Shown here: positions 33,309 through 42,220 of the stretch, in pieces
Layout of the letters: the number at the start of each line of letters is the position of its first letter
Position numbering within the stretch: the first letter of the stretch is position 1
Source of the DNA: Gracilaria gracilis
Lineage: Eukaryota; Rhodophyta; Florideophyceae; Gracilariales; Gracilariaceae
NCBI GenBank assembly: GCA_030374805.1
Contig: JARGSG010000004.1
Location: forward strand, 1,426,001-1,490,000
Reading direction: 5' to 3'
Length of the DNA: 64,000 bases
Position numbers and translations under genes: made by a program
The notes under the pieces: generated by a model
Seen by the model: only the letters and a program-made list of their open reading frames with translations
Databases searched by the model: none
What the model was told of the DNA's origin: nothing

Positions 33309-35507
33309 ATGCCCGAATCGGTTCACTCCGTATCCAACCCTACGCACGCAATGGCGCCGACTCCGAGCGGCTCTGGTACACCGTCGACACCTTTCCGTTC
33401 GGTCCCGTTACCGGGTCAGAAGTATGACCATCGCTTCCGTCGCGGTCCTACCGCTCCTCGCCGGAGGAAGCAGGTCCCGCTATCCGTCACGGAATACGTC
33501 CAGAAGGGGTTCTTCGACGGCGAGCGCTTCGCGTCGATTCCGACGGCGCTACCGATGCGGGATATGGCGATTCGCAATCCGAAACGGACAAGCATCGAAG
33601 CTTGGCAGGCCCGCTGGAACCACCTGCCTGGTGTGACCGGACGGAAGAGTGAAGAGACCTACGGGCGGAGTGACATGTTATACCTGCGCTGCCCGGAGGA
33701 GAAGACCTATCAGGAGGCGTTGCAGCGTTTATTCCACCGCTGCTCATCCGATTCGGGCTTCCCCGAGAAGGACATGAATCCGCTTGGGTTGGTGATGTTC
33801 GAACCGCCGTACGACAAGTTGTACTGGCTGGACCGTCAACGGTGGGGAAGTAATACCGCAACGGAGGCGAGAATCCGAGCGTCCCATGGGTTCCTGTACA
33901 GTTGGCACAACGTCGAGTTCTTTGACGTCCCTGTTCATCGCCGATCGGACTTGTATTGCTCCACAAACGAAGTGTGGACCAGCCTCGATGTGTCTCGCAA
34001 CCTATCCGTACCGACTCCGTCCGTGTTGGCTTACCACTCGGAAGAGCTCCTCAAAGGTTCACCCATTCAGGGTGTTGTCCGTCAGGTCGTATATGCCGAG
34101 TGGGCGGTGTTTGCCTTTATGGCGTTCCTCCAGGCGGCCCACGAAGGTATCGAGGTCTTCACCCGTGCGGGGGACGAGCGTCTGTACCACAAGGACGGCC
34201 AAACCAAGTACGGGCGGTTGTTTCCGATGCCGTACAAACTGGTATGTATCCTGGCCGAGATGGGACTCCCGAACGTTCTCCGCGGCACCGTGTTTCCATC
34301 GCAGGTCGGTGAGAAACTGTTACAGTACTCGTTGGAGACCGATTGGGACAACACTCCGGGGTTCCTGTGGTACGACTACTACTCCGATACGTTCCCGGCG
34401 ATGCCCTCGACCGGATCGGTCGCGACGCCGATCACTCGTGTCCTGAAGGGTCCGGAGAGTCTCCCCCCCTGGCCCTTCAAAACCGTTCCGGACTTCTTCC
34501 CGCATGGGTTCATGGCGCAGGACTTCGAGGAAGTGGCGCCGCTGCCGACTCCAATGGTGACACCCGTTGAGGCGAAGACCGTTGTGGAGGCAGGAGTTCA
34601 GGCAGGATCCGGTCGGAAGTCTTGGGACAAATCCGGGTTCGCCATTGAGGACAGCGCCAGCCCGCATTCGGACGGTGATACGCACAAGTCCTTCATGGCT
34701 CTCCGTGCGGCTTGTATTCCGTTCGGCGAAGAGGAACCTGCGACGCTTGACGACGCCCTGTTGGCGGCCCGAGCATGGATGCGCCGTGCGGTCAACGCCG
34801 AGACTGCTCTCCGTGAGCAGGCTCAGGCGCAGCTTAACCTGCTCGGTTACCTCCGGGCCCACTTCTTATTGGTCCTCGCGTCTTACGAGAAGTCCGTGAC
34901 GGCTGGTCTGGGTATGGCGCCCGGTGTGGATGGGACGCCGATTTCGACGTTCGCGCCGCCGTTAGAGGAGCTGGTGACCAAATCCTATGAGGGCATTGCG
35001 CAACAGGTCGATGCGGAGCGTATCGTCGACCATATCGTGAAGAACATGCGCCAGGCGGCGGAGTCCTTTTTCAAGGGTGTCGAGCTGGTTGCGCCCTATC
35101 TTCCGCCCGGAGAAGAGCCTGAAGGTGAAGGCCAGTCCGGTGACGGTGCAGGGCCGAGCGGTACGAACGCGGCTCCCGAAGGGGAGACTCCGCAAGAGGA
35201 GGTAACCCCTGCGGTCCAGGATGTTCCCATGCCGTCTCCGAGTGGAGACCAGGAGGGAACGGAGACCGTTACGGTTGAGGAGGACCTCATAGAGCCGGCG
35301 CCTGTACCCGCAAGCCAATCGGGCAATAAGTCGGGTGGGAAGAAGAAGGTCGTGGCCACTTCGCCGTGGCCTGGGGCCGCCTTGGCGTTTCAGCCGACAA
35401 AGACCGGTTCGAGTTCGCGTGGTGGTTCCGCTGCGGGCCGTGGTACCTCTCCGTGGGGTACCCGTGGGCGTGGTATTACGAAGCCCGGTTGGAAGAAGAC
35501 TACTTAG
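33309..35507 (+). CDS. Antisense gene of gypsy element G3 (732 aa)
   Basis: This is a long open gene on the strand opposite to gag-pol, between pol and the 3' LTR, with its stop 280 bp from the pol stop (convergent). The function is unknown. Residues 25-55 are basic (RRGPTAPRRRKQ). Residues 60-430 are a globular region with many Trp and Tyr, including DMLYLR, HNVEFF, VVYAEWAVFAF and SVPTPSVLAY. Residues about 490-560 are Ala/Leu-rich and probably helical (DDALLAARAWMRRAV). The C-terminus has an acidic Pro/Gly/Glu-rich stretch and then a Gly/Arg tail (GRGTSPWGTRGRG), a type often found in nucleic-acid-binding proteins. Relics of the same protein are readable at 4.7-6.1, 14.8-15.7 and 23.4-24.4 kb, so it is a maintained gene and not a chance frame. 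The start may be ATG 33,351 (residue 15), given the TATA box at 33,283. I see no similarity to reverse transcriptase, envelope or transposase domains. Confidence 0.88.
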   Translation: MPESVHSVSNPTHAMAPTPSGSGTPSTPFRSVPLPGQKYDHRFRRGPTAPRRRKQVPLSVTEYVQKGFFDGERFASIPTALPMRDMAIRNPKRTSIEAWQARWNHLPGVTGRKSEETYGRSDMLYLRCPEEKTYQEALQRLFHRCSSDSGFPEKDMNPLGLVMFEPPYDKLYWLDRQRWGSNTATEARIRASHGFLYSWHNVEFFDVPVHRRSDLYCSTNEVWTSLDVSRNLSVPTPSVLAYHSEELLKGSPIQGVVRQVVYAEWAVFAFMAFLQAAHEGIEVFTRAGDERLYHKDGQTKYGRLFPMPYKLVCILAEMGLPNVLRGTVFPSQVGEKLLQYSLETDWDNTPGFLWYDYYSDTFPAMPSTGSVATPITRVLKGPESLPPWPFKTVPDFFPHGFMAQDFEEVAPLPTPMVTPVEAKTVVEAGVQAGSGRKSWDKSGFAIEDSASPHSDGDTHKSFMALRAACIPFGEEEPATLDDALLAARAWMRRAVNAETALREQAQAQLNLLGYLRAHFLLVLASYEKSVTAGLGMAPGVDGTPISTFAPPLEELVTKSYEGIAQQVDAERIVDHIVKNMRQAAESFFKGVELVAPYLPPGEEPEGEGQSGDGAGPSGTNAAPEGETPQEEVTPAVQDVPMPSPSGDQEGTETVTVEEDLIEPAPVPASQSGNKSGGKKKVVATSPWPGAALAFQPTKTGSSSRGGSAAGRGTSPWGTRGRGITKPGWKKTT

Positions 35508-35785
35508 TTGACCGTGCGTACTCGTAGCTTTCTTTTCTCCTAAGTAAACTTGTGATTGTTTGTGATGACCTGTGGGCCAATAGCGTGTCGTTCTGCGTGT
35601 GCCGTTGTCGAAAAAGGCGGCGTTTTGTAAAAATCGGAAAGTAATTGACCAATAGGCGTACGTTGGTGGCGGTTTGTCGCCCAATGATAACGTAGTGGCG
35701 GCGCCTTTTGGTGTCCCGTGACGGTTCACCGCTTGCGAGCCAGTACGTACGATCTCGGATCTCGGATCCGCCCCTTTCCCCCTCC

Positions 35786-38700
35786 TTAGGGTGTCGCCGT
35801 TACCGAAGGGTTTCGGCGACGCCAATAGCGGGCGATAAAGTGCTGGGGGATGTGTTCTGGCGGTTCGAAGGTATCCTGATCGGTGCGGTACCCGTGCCAT
35901 CGTACGCGGTATTCCTGTCCGTTCGGGGTGTCGCGATGGTCAACGACTCGTTCCACCACGCTCGGAACTGTTCCGGGCGGTGAGGTAGGCTCGTCGTCGA
36001 CAGGTTCGTCCGCATACGGTCCTTCAGGATCGGCACCTACTGTGCCGCGTGTCCGTTCGGAAGTAACCGGTGCGGTTGTTGGCCGTGCAGTTGGGGCTTT
36101 TGTCACTCTGTCAATACTGACGGTGTTATGAATACCGTCTTGGTTCAGAGTGACAGTGGCGTCCGTTGCGGATACGACCTTAAACGGGCCAACCGTCTTC
36201 GGTAAGAGTTTCCGATACGTACGTTCCTGATCCGTAAGGTCCTCCTCTGCGTTCTTATAGTCCGGTCGGTCAACAAACACTTCTTCCCCAGGGGTGAAGC
36301 TTGGCGTGTACCGTACGGATTTATCAAAGTTTTCCTTATAGCGCTGTTGGGCGCGGGTCAACTTTGTCCGAGCGGTCTGCAGCGTGGCCTGTAGGAGCTT
36401 GAGCGTGTAGCGTTTTAACCGAGCGGCAGTGGGCTGTGTAGGCGTCGTTGGGTCCAGTGACGTACTGGGCTCATCGAGCAGAACACTTGGGGGTTTACGC
36501 GTTAGCGCAACGTCGAACGGTGCGGTACCGAGAGATCGATGGATCTGTAGGTTGTAACCGTACGTAAGAGGTTGCACATACGCGTGCCAAGTGTTCTGAT
36601 GGTCCGCTACGTAGTGGCGTAACCTCTCCACGAGTGTTTTGTTAAACCGTTCGGCCTGACCATTTGTTTGCGGATGGTACGCGGTAGTTAGTACGTGTTT
36701 GGTTCCCAAAGCGGTGCATACAGTCTCAAAGAACTTAGAGACGAATTGAGTTCCGTTATCGGTTAGCAAGTAGTTTGGTATTCCGTACGGATAAACCCAG
36801 TTCTCCAGGAAGGCCTTCGCCACTACAGGAGCTGTGGTTGACCGCAGAGGTATAGAGCGAGCTATCTTGCTAAACCGATCGGTAATAACCAGTATGTACT
36901 GGTAACCGTTTACGGACTTCGTGAATGGGCCGACGATGTCCATCGCGACGAATTCCAGCGGACCGGCGGCGGGGAACAGCTTCAGCAGCTTCTGCGACTT
37001 GAAGTGTGTTCCCTTCGTCGCCGGGCAGGTGCGACAGTCCCGTACGGTCTGGAATACATCGTTGGCCATATGTGGCCAGTAGAAGTCTCGACGGAGACTC
37101 TCATACATCCGAGTGGAGCCCGGATGGCCAACCAGACGGGGGCAGTGTGCCAAGTAGAGAACGCGTGCCTGCAGTGATGCAGGTACGACCTTCTGGATGG
37201 CGCCGTCTAGTGGGGCTTTGCGCACGATAAGTCCGTTTCGGTCAATGTCGAACAGAGTGACACCGTTGCCGATGTCTTTCCGTACGGACTCACAGAAAGG
37301 GTCATCTGCTTGAGCTCGTACCAGCTCTTCGACCGTGACCGGAACGATATTGGTTTCCTCCGAGGTGACAGCGAGCACCTCGGGGATACCAGCAGATTTC
37401 CGTTCGGGCGTTGGCCAGTCGACGCAGACGTCGCTGTACTCATCACCGTTAACGGTAATGTTGGTGATAAAGTAGCCATCGTCCGTACGGTCACTCACTA
37501 GCAAGCAAGGGACTTCTTCGTCCAATGGGGCATCGTCTTCGCCATCCGTCCGGATCCGAGAAAGGGCATCAGCCGCTTGATGCTTGATACCCGGACGGTG
37601 GACGACATCGAAGTCATACTCCATTAGACGCAACCGCCACCTGGCCAATCGTCCTGACGCATCCGCAAGATTCAATATCCACCTCAAGGAGTGGTGGTCC
37701 GTTCGGACAGTGAACCTCTGACCTTCCAGGTACGGAAGGAGGTGCAGTATGGCCCAGACGACCGCAAGGCATTCCCGTTCGGTAGTCGAGTATTGCCGTT
37801 CGGTCTTGGATAGAGAGCGGCTCCAGTAACCGATCGGTAATATGCCTCCGTCCGGTTGCTTCTGTAGCAGGGTGCATCCTACCTGTCGGTCGCATGCGTC
37901 TGTATCCAGAACGTACGGGTACCCTTGACGGGGAATGGCCAAAATGGGCGGGCGTATCAGTCTCTGACGTAATTCATCAAAGGCTTCGTATTCCGTATCG
38001 GTCAATGTCTCAAACTTCGTGGGTTGCCCTTTCTCCAACTTGCGGTTCAATGGAGCCGCAATTCGGGCGAAGTTTGCGACAAACCGACGGAAAACGTTAC
38101 AGAGCCCCAAGAACGATCGGAGCTCCGTCTGGGTCGTAGGCAGTTTAGCCTGCTTGATAGCGTTCTGTGTCTTGAGAGACACTTGAAGCTTTCCCGGTCG
38201 GATTACGTGGCCTAGATAGTCCACCGTGCCACTGAAAAAGTAGCACTTGTCCAGTCGGAGAGTAACACCAGCCGAACGGAGCATATGCAGTATGGTCCGC
38301 ACATGGTCATAATGCTCTTCAACCGTCCGGGAATAGATGATTACGTCATCAAGATACACCAGTGCGTACTGCCACTTCACCCGTGAAAGGATGATATCGA
38401 GAGCACGCTGGAAAGTAGCCGGTGCGTTCTTGAGTCCGAACGGCATTCTCCGATAACGGTACAGTCCCATATGCGACGTGAACGTCGTTTTGTCCCGGTC
38501 GGCTTCATCCATTTCGGTCTGCCAATAACCACTGTTGGCGTCCAAAGTGGAGAAGATTTGTGCATCTCCAAGAGAGTCGATGCACTCGTCCATTCGGGGT
38601 AGTGGGTATGTGTCCCGTACGGTCGTAGCGTTCAAACGGCGGTAGTCGACGCAAAAGCGAAGGCTTCCGTCTTTCTTGAGCGCGAATACGACCGGGCTGG

Positions 38701-39790
38701 CCCATTCTGCCGATGACGGTTCTATGACACCATCAGCGAGCTGCTTTGTCACCTCCTTACGTTCGAGTTCTCTCCGAGCGGGTCCGGCACGGTACGGCAT
38801 CTGGAATATGGGCTTCGAGCCTGGTTCCAGATGGATGCGGTGCTTCGCTGCCGCAATCGTTCCGAGATGGCCGTCCCACATGTCCGCAAACGGTCGAAGT
38901 AGCTCAATGACTTTGTCCCGTTCGGTAACATACTCAGGACTGATCTGTACCTTGGTGGTCCAATCATTCTCATCTTTCCGTACGGTTTCTTGCTCCTGTT
39001 CGGTATCCTTGTATTCCCGTTCGGAATTATTACCCGAAATCGGAATGTGTTCCCCATCCTTGGACTCGTCGCTCCGCGACGATGGTTGCGGAGTTATGAG
39101 CGCTACAGGAGATGGAAGAGCAAGTCCGATAACGGTGTTCTTGTGTAGTCGGACCGAGCGGTCGGAAAAGTTCGCCACGCGAACGAGAAAGGGTACGTCC
39201 GGTCGGAGCTCCATAACTCCACCCGCAAGGAGTGTGAGTTCAAGCGTCGATCCCGTACAATGATGAGACTGTAGAAAGACCAAGCCGGACGTTTTGGTGG
39301 TTACCAAGACGTTCGTTTCCGACATTGGGGGTAGAACAACCAGACGGGCAACGTGTATCTTATTGGATGGAGTTTCCCGTTCGGGTTCTGGTTCCGGCGC
39401 GGAAGATGCATTTGGTCCGTAGGCGGAAGACTGTATAGACACCGGTTTGGAGTGTCGTAAGAGTATTGTCCGTTTCGGTGGTAGTATTGCCAAGACGTAC
39501 TTGTCAATAAAAGAAGTACCGAGTAGTACACTGGTGGAGAGGTTAGAAACCACCAAGAACTGTACTCGTACATTTAGGTCACCGATTCGGACCATAAGGG
39601 AAAGAACTCCCACAACGTCCATTCGGTTCTTCGATGCGTCCGTAATTCGGGGTCTTAAGTCCGGTCGGAGTTTCGAGCGCCAATTCGGAGGGAGATGGCG
39701 TTCGTGAACCAGACAGGGTCCGGCTCCGGTATCAAGAACTCCCGTTAACGGATACATCAGTGCCGTGTTGAGGCCAATCGACACGTGCAC
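35786..39790 (-). CDS. pol: G3 Pol polyprotein with C-terminal chromodomain (1334 codons)
   Basis: This is a complete uninterrupted gypsy Pol. Protease: DTGAG at residues 20-24. Reverse transcriptase: about 290-530, with the first Asp in STLDANS (417) and YLDD at 479-482. RNase H: about 620-740, with VLDTDA, ERECLAVVW and RTDHHS. Integrase: zinc-binding H882, H889, C919, C922, and catalytic D951 (AMDIVG), D1011 (LTDNGTQF) and E1047 (GQAERF). Chromodomain: about 1277-1320 (VERVVDHRD, EYRVRWHGY), the module chromoviruses use for targeting marked chromatin. The listed frame begins at a GTG. The same frame is open further upstream past the gag stop (about 39,943), in the -1 frame relative to gag, so Pol is probably made by -1 frameshifting. 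I see no perfect slippery heptamer, only AGAAAAC close to the gag stop. Confidence 0.96.
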   Translation of the reverse strand: MHVSIGLNTALMYPLTGVLDTGAGPCLVHERHLPPNWRSKLRPDLRPRITDASKNRMDVVGVLSLMVRIGDLNVRVQFLVVSNLSTSVLLGTSFIDKYVLAILPPKRTILLRHSKPVSIQSSAYGPNASSAPEPEPERETPSNKIHVARLVVLPPMSETNVLVTTKTSGLVFLQSHHCTGSTLELTLLAGGVMELRPDVPFLVRVANFSDRSVRLHKNTVIGLALPSPVALITPQPSSRSDESKDGEHIPISGNNSEREYKDTEQEQETVRKDENDWTTKVQISPEYVTERDKVIELLRPFADMWDGHLGTIAAAKHRIHLEPGSKPIFQMPYRAGPARRELERKEVTKQLADGVIEPSSAEWASPVVFALKKDGSLRFCVDYRRLNATTVRDTYPLPRMDECIDSLGDAQIFSTLDANSGYWQTEMDEADRDKTTFTSHMGLYRYRRMPFGLKNAPATFQRALDIILSRVKWQYALVYLDDVIIYSRTVEEHYDHVRTILHMLRSAGVTLRLDKCYFFSGTVDYLGHVIRPGKLQVSLKTQNAIKQAKLPTTQTELRSFLGLCNVFRRFVANFARIAAPLNRKLEKGQPTKFETLTDTEYEAFDELRQRLIRPPILAIPRQGYPYVLDTDACDRQVGCTLLQKQPDGGILPIGYWSRSLSKTERQYSTTERECLAVVWAILHLLPYLEGQRFTVRTDHHSLRWILNLADASGRLARWRLRLMEYDFDVVHRPGIKHQAADALSRIRTDGEDDAPLDEEVPCLLVSDRTDDGYFITNITVNGDEYSDVCVDWPTPERKSAGIPEVLAVTSEETNIVPVTVEELVRAQADDPFCESVRKDIGNGVTLFDIDRNGLIVRKAPLDGAIQKVVPASLQARVLYLAHCPRLVGHPGSTRMYESLRRDFYWPHMANDVFQTVRDCRTCPATKGTHFKSQKLLKLFPAAGPLEFVAMDIVGPFTKSVNGYQYILVITDRFSKIARSIPLRSTTAPVVAKAFLENWVYPYGIPNYLLTDNGTQFVSKFFETVCTALGTKHVLTTAYHPQTNGQAERFNKTLVERLRHYVADHQNTWHAYVQPLTYGYNLQIHRSLGTAPFDVALTRKPPSVLLDEPSTSLDPTTPTQPTAARLKRYTLKLLQATLQTARTKLTRAQQRYKENFDKSVRYTPSFTPGEEVFVDRPDYKNAEEDLTDQERTYRKLLPKTVGPFKVVSATDATVTLNQDGIHNTVSIDRVTKAPTARPTTAPVTSERTRGTVGADPEGPYADEPVDDEPTSPPGTVPSVVERVVDHRDTPNGQEYRVRWHGYRTDQDTFEPPEHIPQHFIARYWRRRNPSVTATP

Positions 39791-39942
39791 CTTGTAGTTC
39801 GCGCTAGAAAAGAGGACCGTTTCGGTTTCAATGTCCGTATCGGTCAGGTCACATGTCAGGACAGGGGACTCCCCTCGGATGGAGTCCGTTCGGTCTGTCG
39901 CTGACGGGGCGAGGCTAGGCCTCTGTGGAGGAGGCGATGCCT

Positions 39943-42144
39943 CTACGCTTCCTCCTGGTCGTTTTCTTGGTGGGGAGCAGGCTCCTCGACCAGTGTGACG
40001 GCCTGTGTCGGTCTTGGTGAGTACGTCTGGCGAGGCTGTCCGCCCTGGCGATATCCTACATCGTCCTTCGGGGTATCAGTTTTCCGTCCGGTCTGGTAGG
40101 CACTGTAATAGCCTTCCTCGCGGCGTTGCTGATAGGTAGCCTCCCGTATGGCCAGCAGCTTCTCCTTTAGGTCCGGGGGGAGCAACTGACAGCAGTTGGG
40201 CTCCCGCGAGAGGCAAATCCGACACGGTCTAACTGGTGCCTGCCCCTGGGGTTGCTGTACCCTGGAGCTGGCAGGACTGGGATAAGACCGAACGGACTGA
40301 GCCGGCGTTGAAGTCGAGGGCGTAGTGGGGGGCGAGGGCATAGAAGACGCGCGGGATACCGCGAGGACATGTTCCTCGTCTTCATCCGATACGGAATAGA
40401 TCGATTCCGACGGGGTATCGATACTGTGAACCTTCCGGGCGGTACGAGAGGACTCTTTCCGAGCGGTTGGCTTTTGAGTATCGACCCGAACGGACTGTCG
40501 ACGTGAGGCACGATGGGTGTCTCCGTACGATTCCGCGTAACGGGCAAGTGCATCGTATCCGATATTGGGATGCGAGGTGAGGTGATTCCTCACCTTTGAC
40601 CGTATGGCGGCAAGGAGACCTTCGACGAAGATCCCCTTCAAATTCCGATCGGTAAAGACATTTCCGTAACGGAGGGCTTTCGTCCAGAGCTTCTGGGCGA
40701 ATTCCGTTTCGGACATGCCTGATGCTTGGCGGTAGAGGGTGACCTCTGCAGCCGCGTCGGCAATGATCTCATCCGTTGCGTACGTGGTCAACAGGAAGTT
40801 GACTACCTCTTCGTACGTATGGAGAGACTCATCCCGAGTACGGTCGACAGCGCCAGACTCACCTTCGAGCCGAGACTGAACCAGAGCGTGCGCCGGTCCG
40901 GTCAGGTAAAACTGGAAACACCAGAGGGCTGCCCCCTCAGTGAGTCCGTTATGGTTGCAAGCGGTTTTAAACCGCTGTAAGAAATTGAGCACCGATATCG
41001 GATCCGTTCCGGAAAAGGAATGACCCTTCATCTGGACATTCAATTTATTTTGGTAGCGCGCAATCTTGCGCGCCACCCGCGAATTGTACGTCTGGCTCCT
41101 CCTGAGCAACCTGTACGTACGGTAGTCCACCACTTTGGCGAACTTCTCGTTCAAGGGCCTGATGCGTTTTAGCATCAACCTGTCCGAACGGGAACGATAC
41201 CGATCGGACTTCCCCCTCCGTCGAGGGCTACGGGAGTGTCGGTCGACTTCCGAATCCGTGCGGTCGTCATCCGACGATGACTCCGAAGAGTCTGAGTCCG
41301 TTCTGGCTGATCGTCGCCTTCTCTGGCGGCGGCGATCCTTCCGTTTACGGGGCGCATCATCCGAATCGGAACTTCCGCTCGGTCTACCGCCTCTGCGGCG
41401 GCGATTCCTCCTCTCGTCGGAGGAATCTCCTGAGCTTCCGTTCGGATCGTCCTGCGGGTTGACTGGCGGGAGGTACACTCCGGTCGGACCCCTCGTTGGG
41501 CCCTTCTTCAGTTCCGGTCGGTGTTGCCTCTCGCCGCTAGCGGGTGCATTGTCCGTACGGTCAATAAAAGATTTGGGTGGGTGGGTCGGTAGCTGAGCTA
41601 CCAGTGCGGCCAGTGTACTGTTCAGAGCTGACGTAGCAGGTTCCGAACGGTCTGTCTTCAGGATATTCCTGACCATATCTTGTACGATCGGTGGGATATC
41701 CTGGTGCAGAAGCACCGGGATTCTGTCCTTGAGGTACGTCTCCACTGCCATGGGGACGTGGACCTCAATTTCCGTTCGGAGACTCTGCAGGGCGTAGGGA
41801 GCGATCCCTGCCCAGAGTTCCCGTGCGGTAGTCCGTTCGGTAAGAAGTCGCGGCGCGGGGCCAGCTTCGCCCCGCGGCGTCTTCTCCGTTCCGGGAAAAG
41901 GGGCGAGGGCAGTTGCCTCGTCCTCGTTCCGTGCGGACTTTGACCTGTTACGTGCGGACCCGTCGCGGATCATCCGTTCGGGTTCCTCTGACGGCGTCAC
42001 GTAGGCCGTCGCGTTACTTCGGGTGCTCCGGCGGCCAACCGAAGCGGCATCCGAAGCGGCGCGAATTGCGACCGGTACGGACTTTGCGCTGTCTTTTTCG
42101 ACCAAAGACCCTTCACCCATTTCTCCGTGCGGACGATGACTCAT
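39943..42144 (-). CDS. gag: G3 Gag (733 aa)
   Basis: I chose the ATG at 42,144, the first after the primer-binding site. The frame is also open upstream into the LTR, but that part would lie in the promoter region. Residues about 90-200 are helical. Residues about 235-320 are an Arg/Ser/Asp-rich stretch resembling SR proteins (SDSSESSSDDDRTDSE, RHSRSPRRRGKSDR). The retrotransposon gag core follows at about 350-540 (FSGTDPISVLNFLQRFKTAC; VTLYRQASGMSETEF). Near residue 660 there is a C-X2-C-X6-CC cluster (CRICLSREPNCC) where related elements have a CCHC knuckle; the His is absent. Gag forms the particle and packages RNA. The gene is intact and ends at a TAG at 39,945-39,943. Confidence 0.93.
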   Translation of the reverse strand: MSHRPHGEMGEGSLVEKDSAKSVPVAIRAASDAASVGRRSTRSNATAYVTPSEEPERMIRDGSARNRSKSARNEDEATALAPFPGTEKTPRGEAGPAPRLLTERTTARELWAGIAPYALQSLRTEIEVHVPMAVETYLKDRIPVLLHQDIPPIVQDMVRNILKTDRSEPATSALNSTLAALVAQLPTHPPKSFIDRTDNAPASGERQHRPELKKGPTRGPTGVYLPPVNPQDDPNGSSGDSSDERRNRRRRGGRPSGSSDSDDAPRKRKDRRRQRRRRSARTDSDSSESSSDDDRTDSEVDRHSRSPRRRGKSDRYRSRSDRLMLKRIRPLNEKFAKVVDYRTYRLLRRSQTYNSRVARKIARYQNKLNVQMKGHSFSGTDPISVLNFLQRFKTACNHNGLTEGAALWCFQFYLTGPAHALVQSRLEGESGAVDRTRDESLHTYEEVVNFLLTTYATDEIIADAAAEVTLYRQASGMSETEFAQKLWTKALRYGNVFTDRNLKGIFVEGLLAAIRSKVRNHLTSHPNIGYDALARYAESYGDTHRASRRQSVRVDTQKPTARKESSRTARKVHSIDTPSESIYSVSDEDEEHVLAVSRASSMPSPPTTPSTSTPAQSVRSYPSPASSRVQQPQGQAPVRPCRICLSREPNCCQLLPPDLKEKLLAIREATYQQRREEGYYSAYQTGRKTDTPKDDVGYRQGGQPRQTYSPRPTQAVTLVEEPAPHQENDQEEA

Positions 42145-42200
42145 ACTGTACGTATTGGTTCCACGATCGGTTCTGCTGCTCCGTACGGTCTCGAATTCCA

Positions 42201-42219
42201 CTTCTAGGTCGGGAGACCA
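42201..42219 (-). promoter_or_regulatory. G3 primer-binding site
   Basis: One base inside the 5' LTR, the - strand reads TGGTCTCCCGACCTAGAAG. The identical 19 nt occur in G4 at 57,987-58,005. The complement ends in CCA, with A73 and a 3' acceptor strand TCGGGAG, implying a C1:G72 tRNA. In eukaryotes C1:G72 with A73 is typical of tRNA-Tyr. Confidence 0.8.
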
Positions 42220-42220
42220 A

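Noticed and set aside
35786-42144. G3 as an endogenous retrovirus with env
   Set aside because: The third gene is on the antisense strand and has no signal peptide, membrane segment or fusion-type sequence.
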